Position numbers and translations under genes: made by a program. DNA of 17,209 nucleotides from Ruminococcaceae bacterium UBA4306 (GTDB taxonomy: Bacteria > Bacillota > Clostridia > Oscillospirales > Acutalibacteraceae): contig DGUQ01000196.1 of the NCBI GenBank assembly GCA_002394725.1, positions 1-17,209 on the forward strand, written 5' to 3'. The notes under the pieces are model-generated. The model made no database searches and was not told where the DNA came from. It saw nothing but the letters and a program-made list of their open reading frames with translations. Shown here in pieces: positions 7,798 to 14,800 of this stretch (its first letter is position 1; each line of letters opens with the position of its first letter).

Positions 7798-8622
7798 TTA
7801 TGTCAGATTGAGCTTTTTGCTCATGATATGCTTGGTGATCAGGAAATAAATCAGCCCAAACAGAGCGTGATACAGAATCATAATGATAAAGAAGATATGA
7901 ACAAAAAGCTCCGGGTGTTGTCCGATCCATTCACCGAGTCTATCAAATAAATCAAGATTCAACGAAACAAAGATTGCGAAAAAGGTACCGATGATCTGCT
8001 TGACGACATAAATGCCGAAGAATACGCCGAAGGCTAACAGAACCTTTTTGCGATTGACAAGCTGACCGACCGAGATACAGCAATACAGCTTGATGAAAAC
8101 AAAGAACGCGGCAACACATGACAGAATGATGAACTCCAGTACATAAAACACGCCGTTCGCGCCGAATCTCACGAAGAATTTCCCTGCCAAATAGAAGAAC
8201 GCCTTGAACACCTCGATGTTCACATCCCCTATCGTAATGACCATAAAGGACAGGAAGATTGCCAACAAGCTGCCTAAACAGAAGATGAACGACGTCAGCA
8301 GCTTCGCGATAATATGCTGCGTCGGGGTGACAGGAAGCGTATGATTCAGATAGCCCTCATTCGTATACATCCCCTGATAAAATCGCACGATACCGATGAT
8401 GACGGTCATCACAATACAGACGACGATCGAGATGATGTACAGCACCAAAGACGAGATAAAGAAGCCGTTATATACGGTAGAAGCACCGCCGACCGAATCA
8501 AGAGGCGGCTCAAAGAATTGGATAATACGGTTGATCAGCGCAAAGCCGAGTATGATCAGCTGTACGGGAAACAATAATCTGAAATACGACCGAAAGTCAT
8601 ATTTGATCAGCTTACTTACCAT
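7798..8622 (-). CDS. ABC transporter permease (ABC-2-like membrane subunit)
   Basis: 274-aa integral membrane protein with about six hydrophobic segments (near residues 15-32, 50-78, 105-130, 150-180, 190-220 and 240-265). The N-terminus VSKLIKYDFRSYFRLLFPVQ and the loop EGYLNHTLPVTPTQHIIAKL are typical of membrane subunits that pair with YtrB/CcmA-like ATPases in Clostridia. GGGAGGTG lies just upstream of the ATG. The start overlaps the ATPase gene by 7 bases, implying coupled translation and a fixed subunit ratio. Substrate unknown; homologous operons often answer cell-wall antibiotics. Confidence 0.85.
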   Translation of the reverse strand: MVSKLIKYDFRSYFRLLFPVQLIILGFALINRIIQFFEPPLDSVGGASTVYNGFFISSLVLYIISIVVCIVMTVIIGIVRFYQGMYTNEGYLNHTLPVTPTQHIIAKLLTSFIFCLGSLLAIFLSFMVITIGDVNIEVFKAFFYLAGKFFVRFGANGVFYVLEFIILSCVAAFFVFIKLYCCISVGQLVNRKKVLLAFGVFFGIYVVKQIIGTFFAIFVSLNLDLFDRLGEWIGQHPELFVHIFFIIMILYHALFGLIYFLITKHIMSKKLNLT

Positions 8623-9314
8623 TTGAACACCTCCCTGAACAAATCATCCACGCTCATGTTATGTACCTCACGGATATGATCGACCGTATCATGCAGGACG
8701 ATACCGCCGTTTTTGATAAAGATCACCTCGTCGAGAACCGACTCGATATCCGAGATCAGGTGGGTCGAGATCAGCACGGAAGCCTCGGGATTATAGTTGT
8801 TGATGATCGTGGAAATGATGTAATCACGCGTAGCAGGATCAACGCCGGCGATCGGTTCATCCAGAACATACAGCTTCGCGCTGCGGCTCATGACGAGGAT
8901 CAGGCAGACCTTTTCTTTATTGCCCTTAGAAAGGCTCTTTAACCGCTGTTTTCTGTCGATCCCCAAACGAGAGATCATTTCAAAAGCCAGATCAGCGCGA
9001 AAATCCTCATAAAAATCTGCGAACATCATCACGATCTGTTCAACCGTCATCCAGTTATTCAGATAGTTCACATCCGGCAGATAGCTGACGAGCTTCTTGG
9101 TATCCACGCCGGGTTGTTCGCCGTCGATCAAAACCGTTCCGAAAGACGGCTGCAATAAGCCGTTGACAATCTTGATCAACGTCGTTTTACCGGCACCGTT
9201 CGGACCGAGCAAGCCGATGATCTTACCGCTTGCCACGGATAAGGAAAGCTGATTCAATGCCTTGACGGAACCGTAGTCCTTGCACAGGTTATCACATCTT
9301 AATAACTCAACCAT
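8616..9314 (-). CDS. ABC transporter ATP-binding protein (YtrB-like)
   Basis: 232-aa ATPase subunit. Walker A GPNGAGKTT is near residues 36-44; the Q-loop region reads SYLPDVNYL, with no Gln, as is common in this subfamily; the signature is LSKGNKEK in place of LSGGQ; Walker B is LYVLDEPIAGVDP; the switch His is in STHLISD. The pattern fits YtrB/CcmA-type exporters. Its start overlaps the GntR regulator by 8 bases and its end overlaps the permease, so the three are one transcription and translation unit. Confidence 0.93.
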   Translation of the reverse strand: MVELLRCDNLCKDYGSVKALNQLSLSVASGKIIGLLGPNGAGKTTLIKIVNGLLQPSFGTVLIDGEQPGVDTKKLVSYLPDVNYLNNWMTVEQIVMMFADFYEDFRADLAFEMISRLGIDRKQRLKSLSKGNKEKVCLILVMSRSAKLYVLDEPIAGVDPATRDYIISTIINNYNPEASVLISTHLISDIESVLDEVIFIKNGGIVLHDTVDHIREVHNMSVDDLFREVFKW

Positions 9315-9669
9315 ATCGAAACTCCTTTATGATTTCAATAATCTCCTTTTTATCGAGCCCGAGCGATTGCATATCGTTCAGATAGTTGATCGTTTTAGAG
9401 CGGATCAAGCTCTGTAAAACATCCTTCGCGATCCCGATATTCTCACTGACGAACCAGCCGGAACCGCGTTTTGAGAAGATGACGCCCTGCTGTTCGAGCT
9501 GTTCAAAGGATTTTTGAACCGTATTCGGCGTCACACCGGCATGCAGCGCAACGTCACGCACCGACATCAGCCTCTCGCCTGCGCCGATCTCACCCGACGC
9601 GATACATACACAGAGCTTTTCGCAAATCTGCGGACAGATCGGTCTCTTCTTATCCAACCGCCAATCCAT
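9307..9669 (-). CDS. GntR-family repressor, YtrA subfamily
   Basis: 120-aa regulator. The winged helix occupies about residues 10-78: IASGEIGAGERLMSVRDVALHAGVTPNTVQKSFEQLEQQGVI is spread over the recognition region, with the wing at KRGSGWFV. The short C-terminal tail (about 40 aa) in place of a ligand-binding FCD/UTRA domain marks the YtrA subfamily. GGAGG precedes the ATG. It is the first gene of the ABC operon and its own promoter lies in a 24-bp palindrome, so autorepression with release by cell-envelope stress or an antibiotic is the likely circuit (by analogy to Bacillus YtrA). Confidence 0.92.
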   Translation of the reverse strand: MDWRLDKKRPICPQICEKLCVCIASGEIGAGERLMSVRDVALHAGVTPNTVQKSFEQLEQQGVIFSKRGSGWFVSENIGIAKDVLQSLIRSKTINYLNDMQSLGLDKKEIIEIIKEFRYG

Positions 9670-9690
9670 CTCGTTCCTCCCAACTGTATT

Positions 9691-9714
9691 ATTGTATTAC
9701 TACAGTAACACAAT
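9691..9714. promoter_or_regulatory. 24-bp palindromic operator for the YtrA-type regulator
   Basis: Arms ATTGTATTACT (9691-9701) and AGTAACACAAT (9704-9714) are complementary at 10 of 11 positions around a central AC. It overlaps the -10 region of the operon promoter on the - strand and lies 22 bases upstream of the regulator's start codon. Confidence 0.75.
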
Positions 9715-9730
9715 TTAAATACACTGTCAA
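9702..9730 (-). promoter_or_regulatory. promoter of the GntR-ABC operon
   Basis: On the - strand TTGACA (9725-9730), 17-bp spacer, TACTGT (9702-9707). The weak -10 lies at the centre of the palindromic operator. An alternative -10 TACAAT lies about 10 bases further downstream with a poor -35. Confidence 0.55.
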
Positions 9731-9751
9731 TAGGAATGACAAAAATGATAC

Positions 9752-9779
9752 AAAAAAAGACTTCCCTCAACAGGAAGTC
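9752..9779 (-). terminator. distal terminator of the CofE-like gene
   Basis: GACTTCC (9759-9765) pairs with GGAAGTC (9773-9779). Read on the - strand it ends in seven U (A-run 9752-9758). Confidence 0.8.
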
Positions 9780-9782
9780 ATC

Positions 9783-9812
9783 AAAAAAGGAGCATGATAC
9801 AAGTCATGCTCC
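9783..9812 (-). terminator. proximal terminator of the CofE-like gene
   Basis: GGAGCATGA (9789-9797) pairs perfectly with TCATGCTCC (9804-9812) around a 6-nt loop and ends on the - strand in six U (A-run 9783-9788). With the next hairpin it makes a tandem terminator only 19 bases past the stop codon. Confidence 0.88.
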
Positions 9813-9830
9813 TCCCCTATTCTCTATGGA

Positions 9831-11033
9831 TCAATCGTTGGTGTAGTTATCGAAGTAGCCCTGCACCAGTACAACAGGCGTTCCCTTGTCGCCGGAGCCG
9901 GAGGTCAGATCGCACAGAGAGCCGATCAGATCGGTCAGCTGCCTGGGGGTCGTGCCCTGAGAAGCCATGTTGCCGACAAGGTTCGCGTCCTTGGTCTTGA
10001 TACTCTCTGAGATCGCCGCTTTCAGCTCGTCACCGTGCAGATCCTTAAAATCGTTATCCGCAAGGTACTTGAGCTTGAGCTCGTTGGGCGTACCGACCAA
10101 TCCCGAGGTATGCGCCGGAGATACGACAGGATCGGCAAGCTCCCAGATCTTACCCTGGGGATCCTTGAACGCGCCGTCGCCGTATACCATGACCTCAACA
10201 TCCTTGCCGACAGCGGATTTGATCTTCGCTTGGATGTCCTCAACCAGCGGCTGAGCGTTCTGCGGAAACAGCTTGACGGTATCTTCTGTCGATTTGTTGG
10301 AGCCCAGCAAGCCGTAGTTCTCGTTATAGCCGGAGCCATTCACGGGAGCATTCATGATATCGTCCATTCCGAGCACGATCTTGGCGCCTGCCTCCTTGAG
10401 GATACGCTTGGTACGCTTACGGGTGTGGATATCGCAGGTCAGCACGGTATCGGTGTAGTTGAGGATGGTCTTGGGACGATTAGCAAAGATGATCTCTACC
10501 TCTGCCCCACTCTCTTTGATCAGATTCGCGTAGTAATCGACGTAGTCAACGCCGGTGAATTCATGCTTGTTCACGCCGAACAGCTCACGGTAACGTTCGA
10601 GAGTCAGCACATCGCTGTAGGGATTCACTCCTGCTTCATCGATCTTGTCGATGGATACCAGCTCATTGCCCACCTCGTCGGACGGATAAGACAGCATGAG
10701 GACGATCTTTTTGCAGCCCATGGCAATACCGCGCAGGCAGATCGCAAAACGGTTACGGGACAGGATCGGGAAAATCACACCGACAGTACCGCCGCCGAGC
10801 TTTGCCTTTACGTCATCGGCAATATTCTGCACGGTGGCATAGTTGCCCTGTGCACGCGCTACGATCGACTCGGTGACCGCGATCACATCTTTATCACGCA
10901 GCGCAAAGTCCTCGCTCTCAGCCGCAGCCAGAACGCTGTCGGTTACGATGGACGCAAGATCATCACCGGTACGGATAATCGGGCAGCGGATACCGCGTGA
11001 TACGGTACCGACTAATCTTTCTTTACTCATCAT
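9831..11033 (-). CDS. CofE-like coenzyme F420-0:L-glutamate ligase family protein
   Basis: 400-aa protein of the F420-0 gamma-glutamyl ligase fold. CofE adds glutamate to F420-0 using GTP. Recognised by ALRDKDVIAVTESIVARAQGNY near the N-terminus, FPILSRNRFAICLRGIA (core), and the late VMVYGDGAFKDP and PAHTSGLVGTPNELK motifs. It is longer than archaeal CofE (about 250 aa), as in the Clostridia branch of the family. No other F420 gene is in the window and such bacteria are not known F420 makers, so the real substrate is uncertain. Two starts (11033 and 11030) share one AAGGAG; the first has 5-nt spacing. Monocistronic, with its own promoter and tandem terminators. Confidence 0.8.
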   Translation of the reverse strand: MMSKERLVGTVSRGIRCPIIRTGDDLASIVTDSVLAAAESEDFALRDKDVIAVTESIVARAQGNYATVQNIADDVKAKLGGGTVGVIFPILSRNRFAICLRGIAMGCKKIVLMLSYPSDEVGNELVSIDKIDEAGVNPYSDVLTLERYRELFGVNKHEFTGVDYVDYYANLIKESGAEVEIIFANRPKTILNYTDTVLTCDIHTRKRTKRILKEAGAKIVLGMDDIMNAPVNGSGYNENYGLLGSNKSTEDTVKLFPQNAQPLVEDIQAKIKSAVGKDVEVMVYGDGAFKDPQGKIWELADPVVSPAHTSGLVGTPNELKLKYLADNDFKDLHGDELKAAISESIKTKDANLVGNMASQGTTPRQLTDLIGSLCDLTSGSGDKGTPVVLVQGYFDNYTND

Positions 11034-11074
11034 ATACGCTCCTTTAGCAATTTAATAAATTAAAGCCATAGAGT

Positions 11075-11102
11075 ATTATAATGGCATATTGAAGCTTTTT
11101 AA
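11075..11102 (-). promoter_or_regulatory. promoter of the CofE-like gene
   Basis: On the - strand TATAAT (11075-11080) with TTAAAA (11097-11102) 16 bp upstream. The -10 is perfect and the -35 weak. Leader of about 40 bases. Confidence 0.55.
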
Positions 11103-11208
11103 TTCCCATTAAGAATAATCATGTATTTTATTGAGGGGGGGTTCTTTACTAATGTGAAATTAATCATCTTAACACTTATCATATTGACTACTTCACTTTT
11201 CATCAACG

Positions 11209-11241
11209 CAAAAGGGATATCCTTGACGGATATCCCTTTTG
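11209..11241. terminator. terminator downstream of tRNA-Gly
   Basis: AAAAGGGATATCC (11210-11222) and GGATATCCCTTTT (11228-11240) are perfect 13-bp arms, 14 with the flanking C-G. The U-run is part of the stem. It begins four bases past the tRNA 3' end on the - strand and is symmetric enough to work in both directions. Confidence 0.8.
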
Positions 11242-11244
11242 TGT

Positions 11245-11318
11245 TGGAGCAGATGATGGGAATCGAACCCACACGGTCAGCTTGGAAGGCTGAAGTTCTA
11301 CCACTAAACTACATCTGC
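11245..11318 (-). tRNA. tRNA-Gly (anticodon UCC)
   Basis: On the - strand a full cloverleaf: acceptor GCAGATG/CATCTGC (7 bp), D-arm with AGTGGTAGA, anticodon stem-loop CAGCCTTCCAAGCTG with TCC at the centre, and T-arm GGTTCGATTCC. Discriminator T is followed by an encoded CCA (complement of 11245-11247). 74 nt in all. Anticodon UCC reads GGA/GGG glycine codons. Confidence 0.97.
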
Positions 11319-11331
11319 GTTTATTAAGTAT

Positions 11332-11360
11332 ATTATATCATATTGATTTGAGTTTGTCAA
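11332..11360 (-). promoter_or_regulatory. consensus promoter of tRNA-Gly
   Basis: On the - strand perfect TTGACA (11355-11360), 17-bp spacer, perfect TATAAT (11332-11337), with an extended TGA before the -10. Very strong, as expected for a stable RNA gene. Confidence 0.9.
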
Positions 11361-11369
11361 TCGTAAAAG

Positions 11370-11397
11370 GTAAGGGAGGATCATCGTCCTCCCCTAC
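11370..11397 (-). terminator. terminator of the SecB-like gene
   Basis: 11370-11380 pairs with 11387-11397 (11 pairs, one of them G-U on the - strand), then CTTTTAC on the - strand. It separates the SecB-like gene from the tRNA promoter directly downstream. Confidence 0.65.
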
Positions 11398-11443
11398 TCG
11401 TTTTAAGCAATTAGATACATGAAGAATCATCCTAAAAATCCGA

Positions 11444-11842
11444 TCAATGGTTATCGGGATTATCGATGCGGTAAATCTCCTGATTATCGATATCGATATT
11501 CGGGATCATGACGGGCTGGATACCGCAGTTAGCGGTAACGGTGGTGATCAGCGCCTTGGCGTACGGGAACAGCGCCTTGAAGGTCTCGGTATGGATCAGT
11601 TCCTTTTTCTCGCCTTCCTTATACGCGAAAATACCGACGATGATGACATGGATCTTGAACGCTTCGGGATTCTCTTTGTCGTGGACCTCGATGTCAAAGG
11701 TGCCCTTCGCGACATTCTTGTTGTTGGCGTACTGCACCTGATAGGAATACTTGTTGCCCAGAGAGATCTTGGTGCCGTTCTCCAGCGTGTTCGCGAACTC
11801 GATTTTATCTGCTTTGTATGCCTGTAAATTAACTACTGCCAT
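11444..11842 (-). CDS. SecB-like protein-export chaperone
   Basis: 132-aa acidic soluble protein. The last third, with LFPYAKALITTVTANCGIQ and PVMIPNIDI, follows the SecB pattern (LFPYAREx10-12 G-x-PP-x-LxP-x-NF), and the N-terminal half is a run of beta strands as in SecB. SecB is a tetrameric chaperone for unfolded secretory proteins in Proteobacteria; Clostridia carry divergent SecB-like proteins of unknown client range, some as antitoxin chaperones. No toxin gene is next to it here. AAGGAG lies upstream of the ATG and a TTGACT/TATAAT promoter about 70 bases back, so it is probably well expressed and monocistronic. Confidence 0.72.
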   Translation of the reverse strand: MAVVNLQAYKADKIEFANTLENGTKISLGNKYSYQVQYANNKNVAKGTFDIEVHDKENPEAFKIHVIIVGIFAYKEGEKKELIHTETFKALFPYAKALITTVTANCGIQPVMIPNIDIDNQEIYRIDNPDNH

Positions 11843-11913
11843 AATGATTCTCCTTGATTTTTCATGATCATATACTTGTTCATAAAACTATTGTATAACA
11901 GATTACGCTGAAT

Positions 11914-11942
11914 ATTATAGCTTATTCCGCTGAAAAAGTCAA
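11914..11942 (-). promoter_or_regulatory. promoter of the SecB-like gene
   Basis: On the - strand TTGACT (11937-11942), 17-bp spacer, TATAAT (11914-11919). Near consensus. Confidence 0.78.
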
Positions 11943-11946
11943 ACGG

Positions 11947-11979
11947 GGCGTACAACCACAGCTACAGTGGTTGTTCGCC
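11947..11979 (-). terminator. hairpin ending the PepSY transcript
   Basis: GGCG-T-ACAACCAC (11947-11959) pairs with GTGGTTGT-T-CGCC (11967-11979), a 12-pair stem with one T-T mismatch. Only a short T-run follows on the - strand before the SecB-like promoter. Confidence 0.6.
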
Positions 11980-11996
11980 TCGGGCACTACTGTTTT

Positions 11997-12200
11997 TTAA
12001 TCGTTGATTAAATCTTTACTCTTTTCTAAAATCGTACCGGTTTTCGCATCGATATCGTATTCGTATTCATATCCATTATAGTTGAATTCGATCTCGTACT
12101 TTTCAACGCCGTCATCCGTATCAAGTTTTTCTTTTGTAAACTGAACCTGAGACGCTTCTAAACCGACATCTTTGAGCGCAGTTGACTTAGCAGATTCCAT
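11997..12200 (-). CDS. PepSY-domain protein, probably a truncated remnant
   Basis: 67 aa that match one PepSY repeat: AKSTALKDVGLEASQVQFTK followed by YEIEFNYNGYEYEYDID and TGTILE. PepSY domains normally sit outside the cell behind a signal peptide and often modulate proteases. Here there is no signal peptide. The frame stays open for 18 codons above the ATG to a TGA, with no other start codon and no Shine-Dalgarno before the ATG. That suggests loss of the 5' part, although the domain itself is intact. It is divergent from the IdeS-like protease gene, an apt partner for a PepSY protein, but a functional link is speculative. Confidence 0.6.
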   Translation of the reverse strand: MESAKSTALKDVGLEASQVQFTKEKLDTDDGVEKYEIEFNYNGYEYEYDIDAKTGTILEKSKDLIND

Positions 12201-12397
12201 ATCAATTTTGGTGTTATTCTGTTGATCAGTTATATAATAGTTATCATAGTTAAATCAACTGAGAAACGATTAATATAGCCATATAACAACTTACACGGTC
12301 TACGATAATGCAAATCGAAAACAATTGCAAGAGATTATCAAAAATATTCAAACCTTACGGGATCGCGCTATTGTAAACCTACATTAATGCTCAATAT

Positions 12398-12427
12398 TCA
12401 GTGCAGTATGATATTGCATTGCACTGA
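12398..12427. promoter_or_regulatory. operator-like inverted repeat at the protease promoter
   Basis: TCAGTGCA (12398-12405) and TGCACTGA (12420-12427) are perfect arms 14 bp apart, spanning the -35 box of the downstream promoter. This is the layout of a dimeric regulator site. Confidence 0.5.
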
Positions 12428-12442
12428 TAATTATAGTATGAT
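12414..12442 (+). promoter_or_regulatory. promoter of the IdeS-like protease gene
   Basis: TTGCAT (12414-12419), 17-bp spacer, TATGAT (12437-12442). Moderate match, about 50 bases before the start codon. Confidence 0.55.
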
Positions 12443-12491
12443 ATAGATATTATTTATCAAATGACACAACATGCTTGAAAGGACCCGAACG

Positions 12492-14240
12492 ATGAAAAAG
12501 CTAATCTGTTTACTCGGTACATTGATTCTATCATGGAACCTATGTACTTTCGGCGTTAACGCGTCAGAGACCGATGTGGTTCCTCTCGGTGTTTGTGCCG
12601 TCGTATCCGATGATGATGGCAGCACCGCGATCGAGGATGCTCAAGCAATAGGAAAGTTGGACTCGTTCCAAAGCTATGAGCTGTATATCGATCGTAAACA
12701 GGTGCTTAGCATTGATCTTCAGAACAGTGAGCTTACCTCGACAGGGGTGTCGATCCAGTCCTTTTATCACGCTGAATTTATGCTGCCGGATACATCGTTG
12801 CAGGTATATCTAACGGGTCTGCGATCGAATAACATTGAAGAGATTCAACAAATGATCATCGACAGCTATATTGCCGACAAATCCTTTGAGCTGCATGATC
12901 TGAGCTTTATCGATACCGAGAAAACGTCTATAGACGACGGCGATGAAAACCTATGCTGGGCAGCCGCGTCATCCAACATCCTGTATTATACCGGATGGGG
13001 CGCTAAAGCAGGATTCTCTGACGAGGACGACATCTTTGATCTGTTTCATTCCTCTTTTTCCGATGGCGGCTCTCACCAAGAAAACGCCATGGCTTGGTTT
13101 TTCAACGGAGCCGCTTTACAGAATAATATATTTACATTCGGCGCCGCCAAAATCAAGAACTACCCCGACTCGGGCGGATATTTCCGTGATTACGCCTATG
13201 ATATGGTCAGCGGATACAAATATGTCCGCGGTACGGGCGATCTGAACTACATGATGGAACAACTCAAGCAGAAATACGGTATCAGCCCGGGCGTCACTTT
13301 GTTAAAAAACGGTTCTGCCGCAGGATCCCACGCGATCACGCTGTGGGGCATGGTGACCGACCTATCGTATCATGCTGATCAGATCGAGCATTATCAAGGC
13401 GTGCTGATCACAGACTCTGATTCACATATGATCAGCAGCTTCGACAGACGCGACGCGGATCGGGTACTCAGCTATTATCCGCTTTATGTCAACAATCAGA
13501 ATCTGCTTTGTTTTGACTATTCTGATGATCTGACAGCATGTATAGATGACTACGAATATCTGATGCCCTACAGCAAAAGCGTTCCGCGAGAAACCGATTT
13601 CACTTCCGGTCGCAATAAAGCACAGTATTCCGATCTGATCGTCAGTGAAGCGTATCTGAACAGCAAGAACACAAATGCGGTCAACACATTATATGAGAGC
13701 GGAAGTGATCTGTATTTCAGCTATGCCGTATCCAGCGCGGCGGATAAAGCATGGCGGTCGAACATCCAAACAAAGCGCAGCATCATCAACAAGAAAGGCG
13801 AAACGATCTACAATGATACCGACAGCATTCCGGTATCATATCTTAACGGCTTGAACTATATACAATCGACCGATCTGCGCACCGCGACGATCAAAGATAT
13901 CCCCTCCGGGGATTATACGCTCACATTCACGGTCAATCCCGATCACAAAACAACAGAGGCGTTCTATTATAACAACACGCGCTCCATCGACTTTCGTGTT
14001 CGTGACAGCTACATCCGCGGCGACTTTGACAACAACGGCATCGTCAACATCAACGACACAACACTGATCCTGCGAAAACTTGCCGGATTCGATACCAATG
14101 AAGATGAAAGGGCTGAAGAACGCTGCAATATTGACGGAGATCATTTTTCGATTAAAGACGCTACACTGATCCAGCGATATCTCAGCAACCTCAAAACAGT
14201 GTATGAAATCGGCAATAAAGCACTGTATCAGGATCCGTAA
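12492..14240 (+). CDS. secreted IdeS/Mac-like cysteine protease with C-terminal dockerin
   Basis: 582-aa exported protein. Signal peptide residues 1-25 (LICLLGTLILSWNLCTFGVNA). The core 145-325 resembles the IdeS/Mac (peptidase C66) papain-like fold: nucleophile C155 in NLCWAAASSNILYY, H280 in SHAITLWGMVTD and acidic D308/D310 in GVLITDSDSH. IdeS from Streptococcus cuts IgG below the hinge; the substrate here is unknown. Residues about 380-503 form a CARDB-like beta domain. Residues 509-568 are a type I dockerin: first loop DFDNNGIVNIND is canonical, second loop NIDGDHFSIKD is one residue short at the usual Gly. A dockerin implies docking to a cohesin scaffold. ATG 12492 follows GAAAGGA with 8-nt spacing; an upstream ATG at 12471 overlaps that site. 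Confidence 0.83.
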   Translation: MKKLICLLGTLILSWNLCTFGVNASETDVVPLGVCAVVSDDDGSTAIEDAQAIGKLDSFQSYELYIDRKQVLSIDLQNSELTSTGVSIQSFYHAEFMLPDTSLQVYLTGLRSNNIEEIQQMIIDSYIADKSFELHDLSFIDTEKTSIDDGDENLCWAAASSNILYYTGWGAKAGFSDEDDIFDLFHSSFSDGGSHQENAMAWFFNGAALQNNIFTFGAAKIKNYPDSGGYFRDYAYDMVSGYKYVRGTGDLNYMMEQLKQKYGISPGVTLLKNGSAAGSHAITLWGMVTDLSYHADQIEHYQGVLITDSDSHMISSFDRRDADRVLSYYPLYVNNQNLLCFDYSDDLTACIDDYEYLMPYSKSVPRETDFTSGRNKAQYSDLIVSEAYLNSKNTNAVNTLYESGSDLYFSYAVSSAADKAWRSNIQTKRSIINKKGETIYNDTDSIPVSYLNGLNYIQSTDLRTATIKDIPSGDYTLTFTVNPDHKTTEAFYYNNTRSIDFRVRDSYIRGDFDNNGIVNINDTTLILRKLAGFDTNEDERAEERCNIDGDHFSIKDATLIQRYLSNLKTVYEIGNKALYQDP

Positions 14241-14246
14241 GAGTAC

Positions 14247-14282
14247 ATATCGGGTACACCATGAAACGTACCCGATATTTTT
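14247..14282 (+). terminator. terminator of the IdeS-like protease gene
   Basis: ATATCGGGTAC (14247-14257) pairs perfectly with GTACCCGATAT (14268-14278) around a 10-nt loop, followed by TTTTGTT. Confidence 0.85.
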
Positions 14283-14340
14283 GTTGCTACTTAGTATCAG
14301 TCGCTCTTAAGGTTGTAATATCAGCCATTATCAATCACCA

Positions 14341-14469
14341 CTATCGTGCTGTTTCGGGAGTATATCTATAAGTGCTAATCTTTGCTCCTTCGCCATGAAA
14401 CCATCTAACGATACCTTTTGCTCCTCCGGTGATTACAACTACCTTATCGGTAAACGCTCTTTCTGTCAT
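14341..14469 (-). pseudogene. truncated short-chain dehydrogenase/reductase (SDR) N-terminus
   Basis: 42 codons beginning MTERAFTDKVVVITGGAKGI, the Rossmann start and TGxxxGI nucleotide-binding motif of classical SDR enzymes (normally about 250 aa). After GAKGI the sequence departs to VRWFHGEGAKIS and stops at TAG. The GEGAKIS may be what is left of the usual second beta strand (EGAKV), so an internal deletion is likely. ATG lies one base past the stop of the membrane-protein gene, with GAGGGG upstream, so it was the second gene of an operon. A catalytic YxxxK is absent, so it cannot be an active SDR. Confidence 0.75.
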
Positions 14470-14470
14470 A

Positions 14471-14773
14471 TTACTCAACCCCTCGCATGATCTTCGTTCC
14501 GAGCCATATGAATACCACAGCTGACACAATAAGTACGATCAGAGCGGCTATCATGTTCCACAGTCCTGTCAAGGCGCTCAGTGCCGGTGCAAGAGCCACC
14601 ATCGCAACTACTTTCGCAAGCTGCTTCATATACCGTTTCTCGTCTTTCGGCTGTACTGACACGGTTGCACGAAAGGGCAACATTTTATAGTCTTTAGTCA
14701 GCGCCATCAACCCGGCATAAATCAGAATAAGGCCGGCAAAAATCCCCATCAGGATCGAATACCCGTACTCCAT
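14471..14773 (-). CDS. small two- to three-span membrane protein
   Basis: 100 aa with hydrophobic segments at about residues 6-24 (ILMGIFAGLILIYAGLMAL), 53-72 (VVAMVALAPALSALTGLW) and 74-94 (MIAALIVLIVSAVVFIWLG), and a charged loop between the first two (LTKDYKMLPFRATVSVQPKDEKRYMKQL is shortened here to its character: basic and polar). No family recognised. ATG 14773 follows GAGGGTG with 6-nt spacing; the frame can be extended 7 codons to a TTG that would cover that site. It is cotranscribed with the truncated SDR. A MITE lies 14 bases upstream of its ribosome site and may have replaced its promoter. Confidence 0.68.
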   Translation of the reverse strand: MEYGYSILMGIFAGLILIYAGLMALTKDYKMLPFRATVSVQPKDEKRYMKQLAKVVAMVALAPALSALTGLWNMIAALIVLIVSAVVFIWLGTKIMRGVE

Positions 14774-14800
14774 ATCTTTCACCCTCAGTTTCAAGTCTGA

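Noticed and set aside
10035..11000. 321-codon open frame on the + strand opposite the CofE-like gene
   Set aside because: Fully antisense to a recognised family; His/Val/Asp-rich low-information product with no domain.
11121..11327. 68-codon + strand frame over the tRNA-Gly
   Set aside because: Its second half (MGIEPTRSAWKAEVLPLNY) is the usual artefact of translating the complement of a tRNA-Gly; the first half lies over the tRNA terminator.
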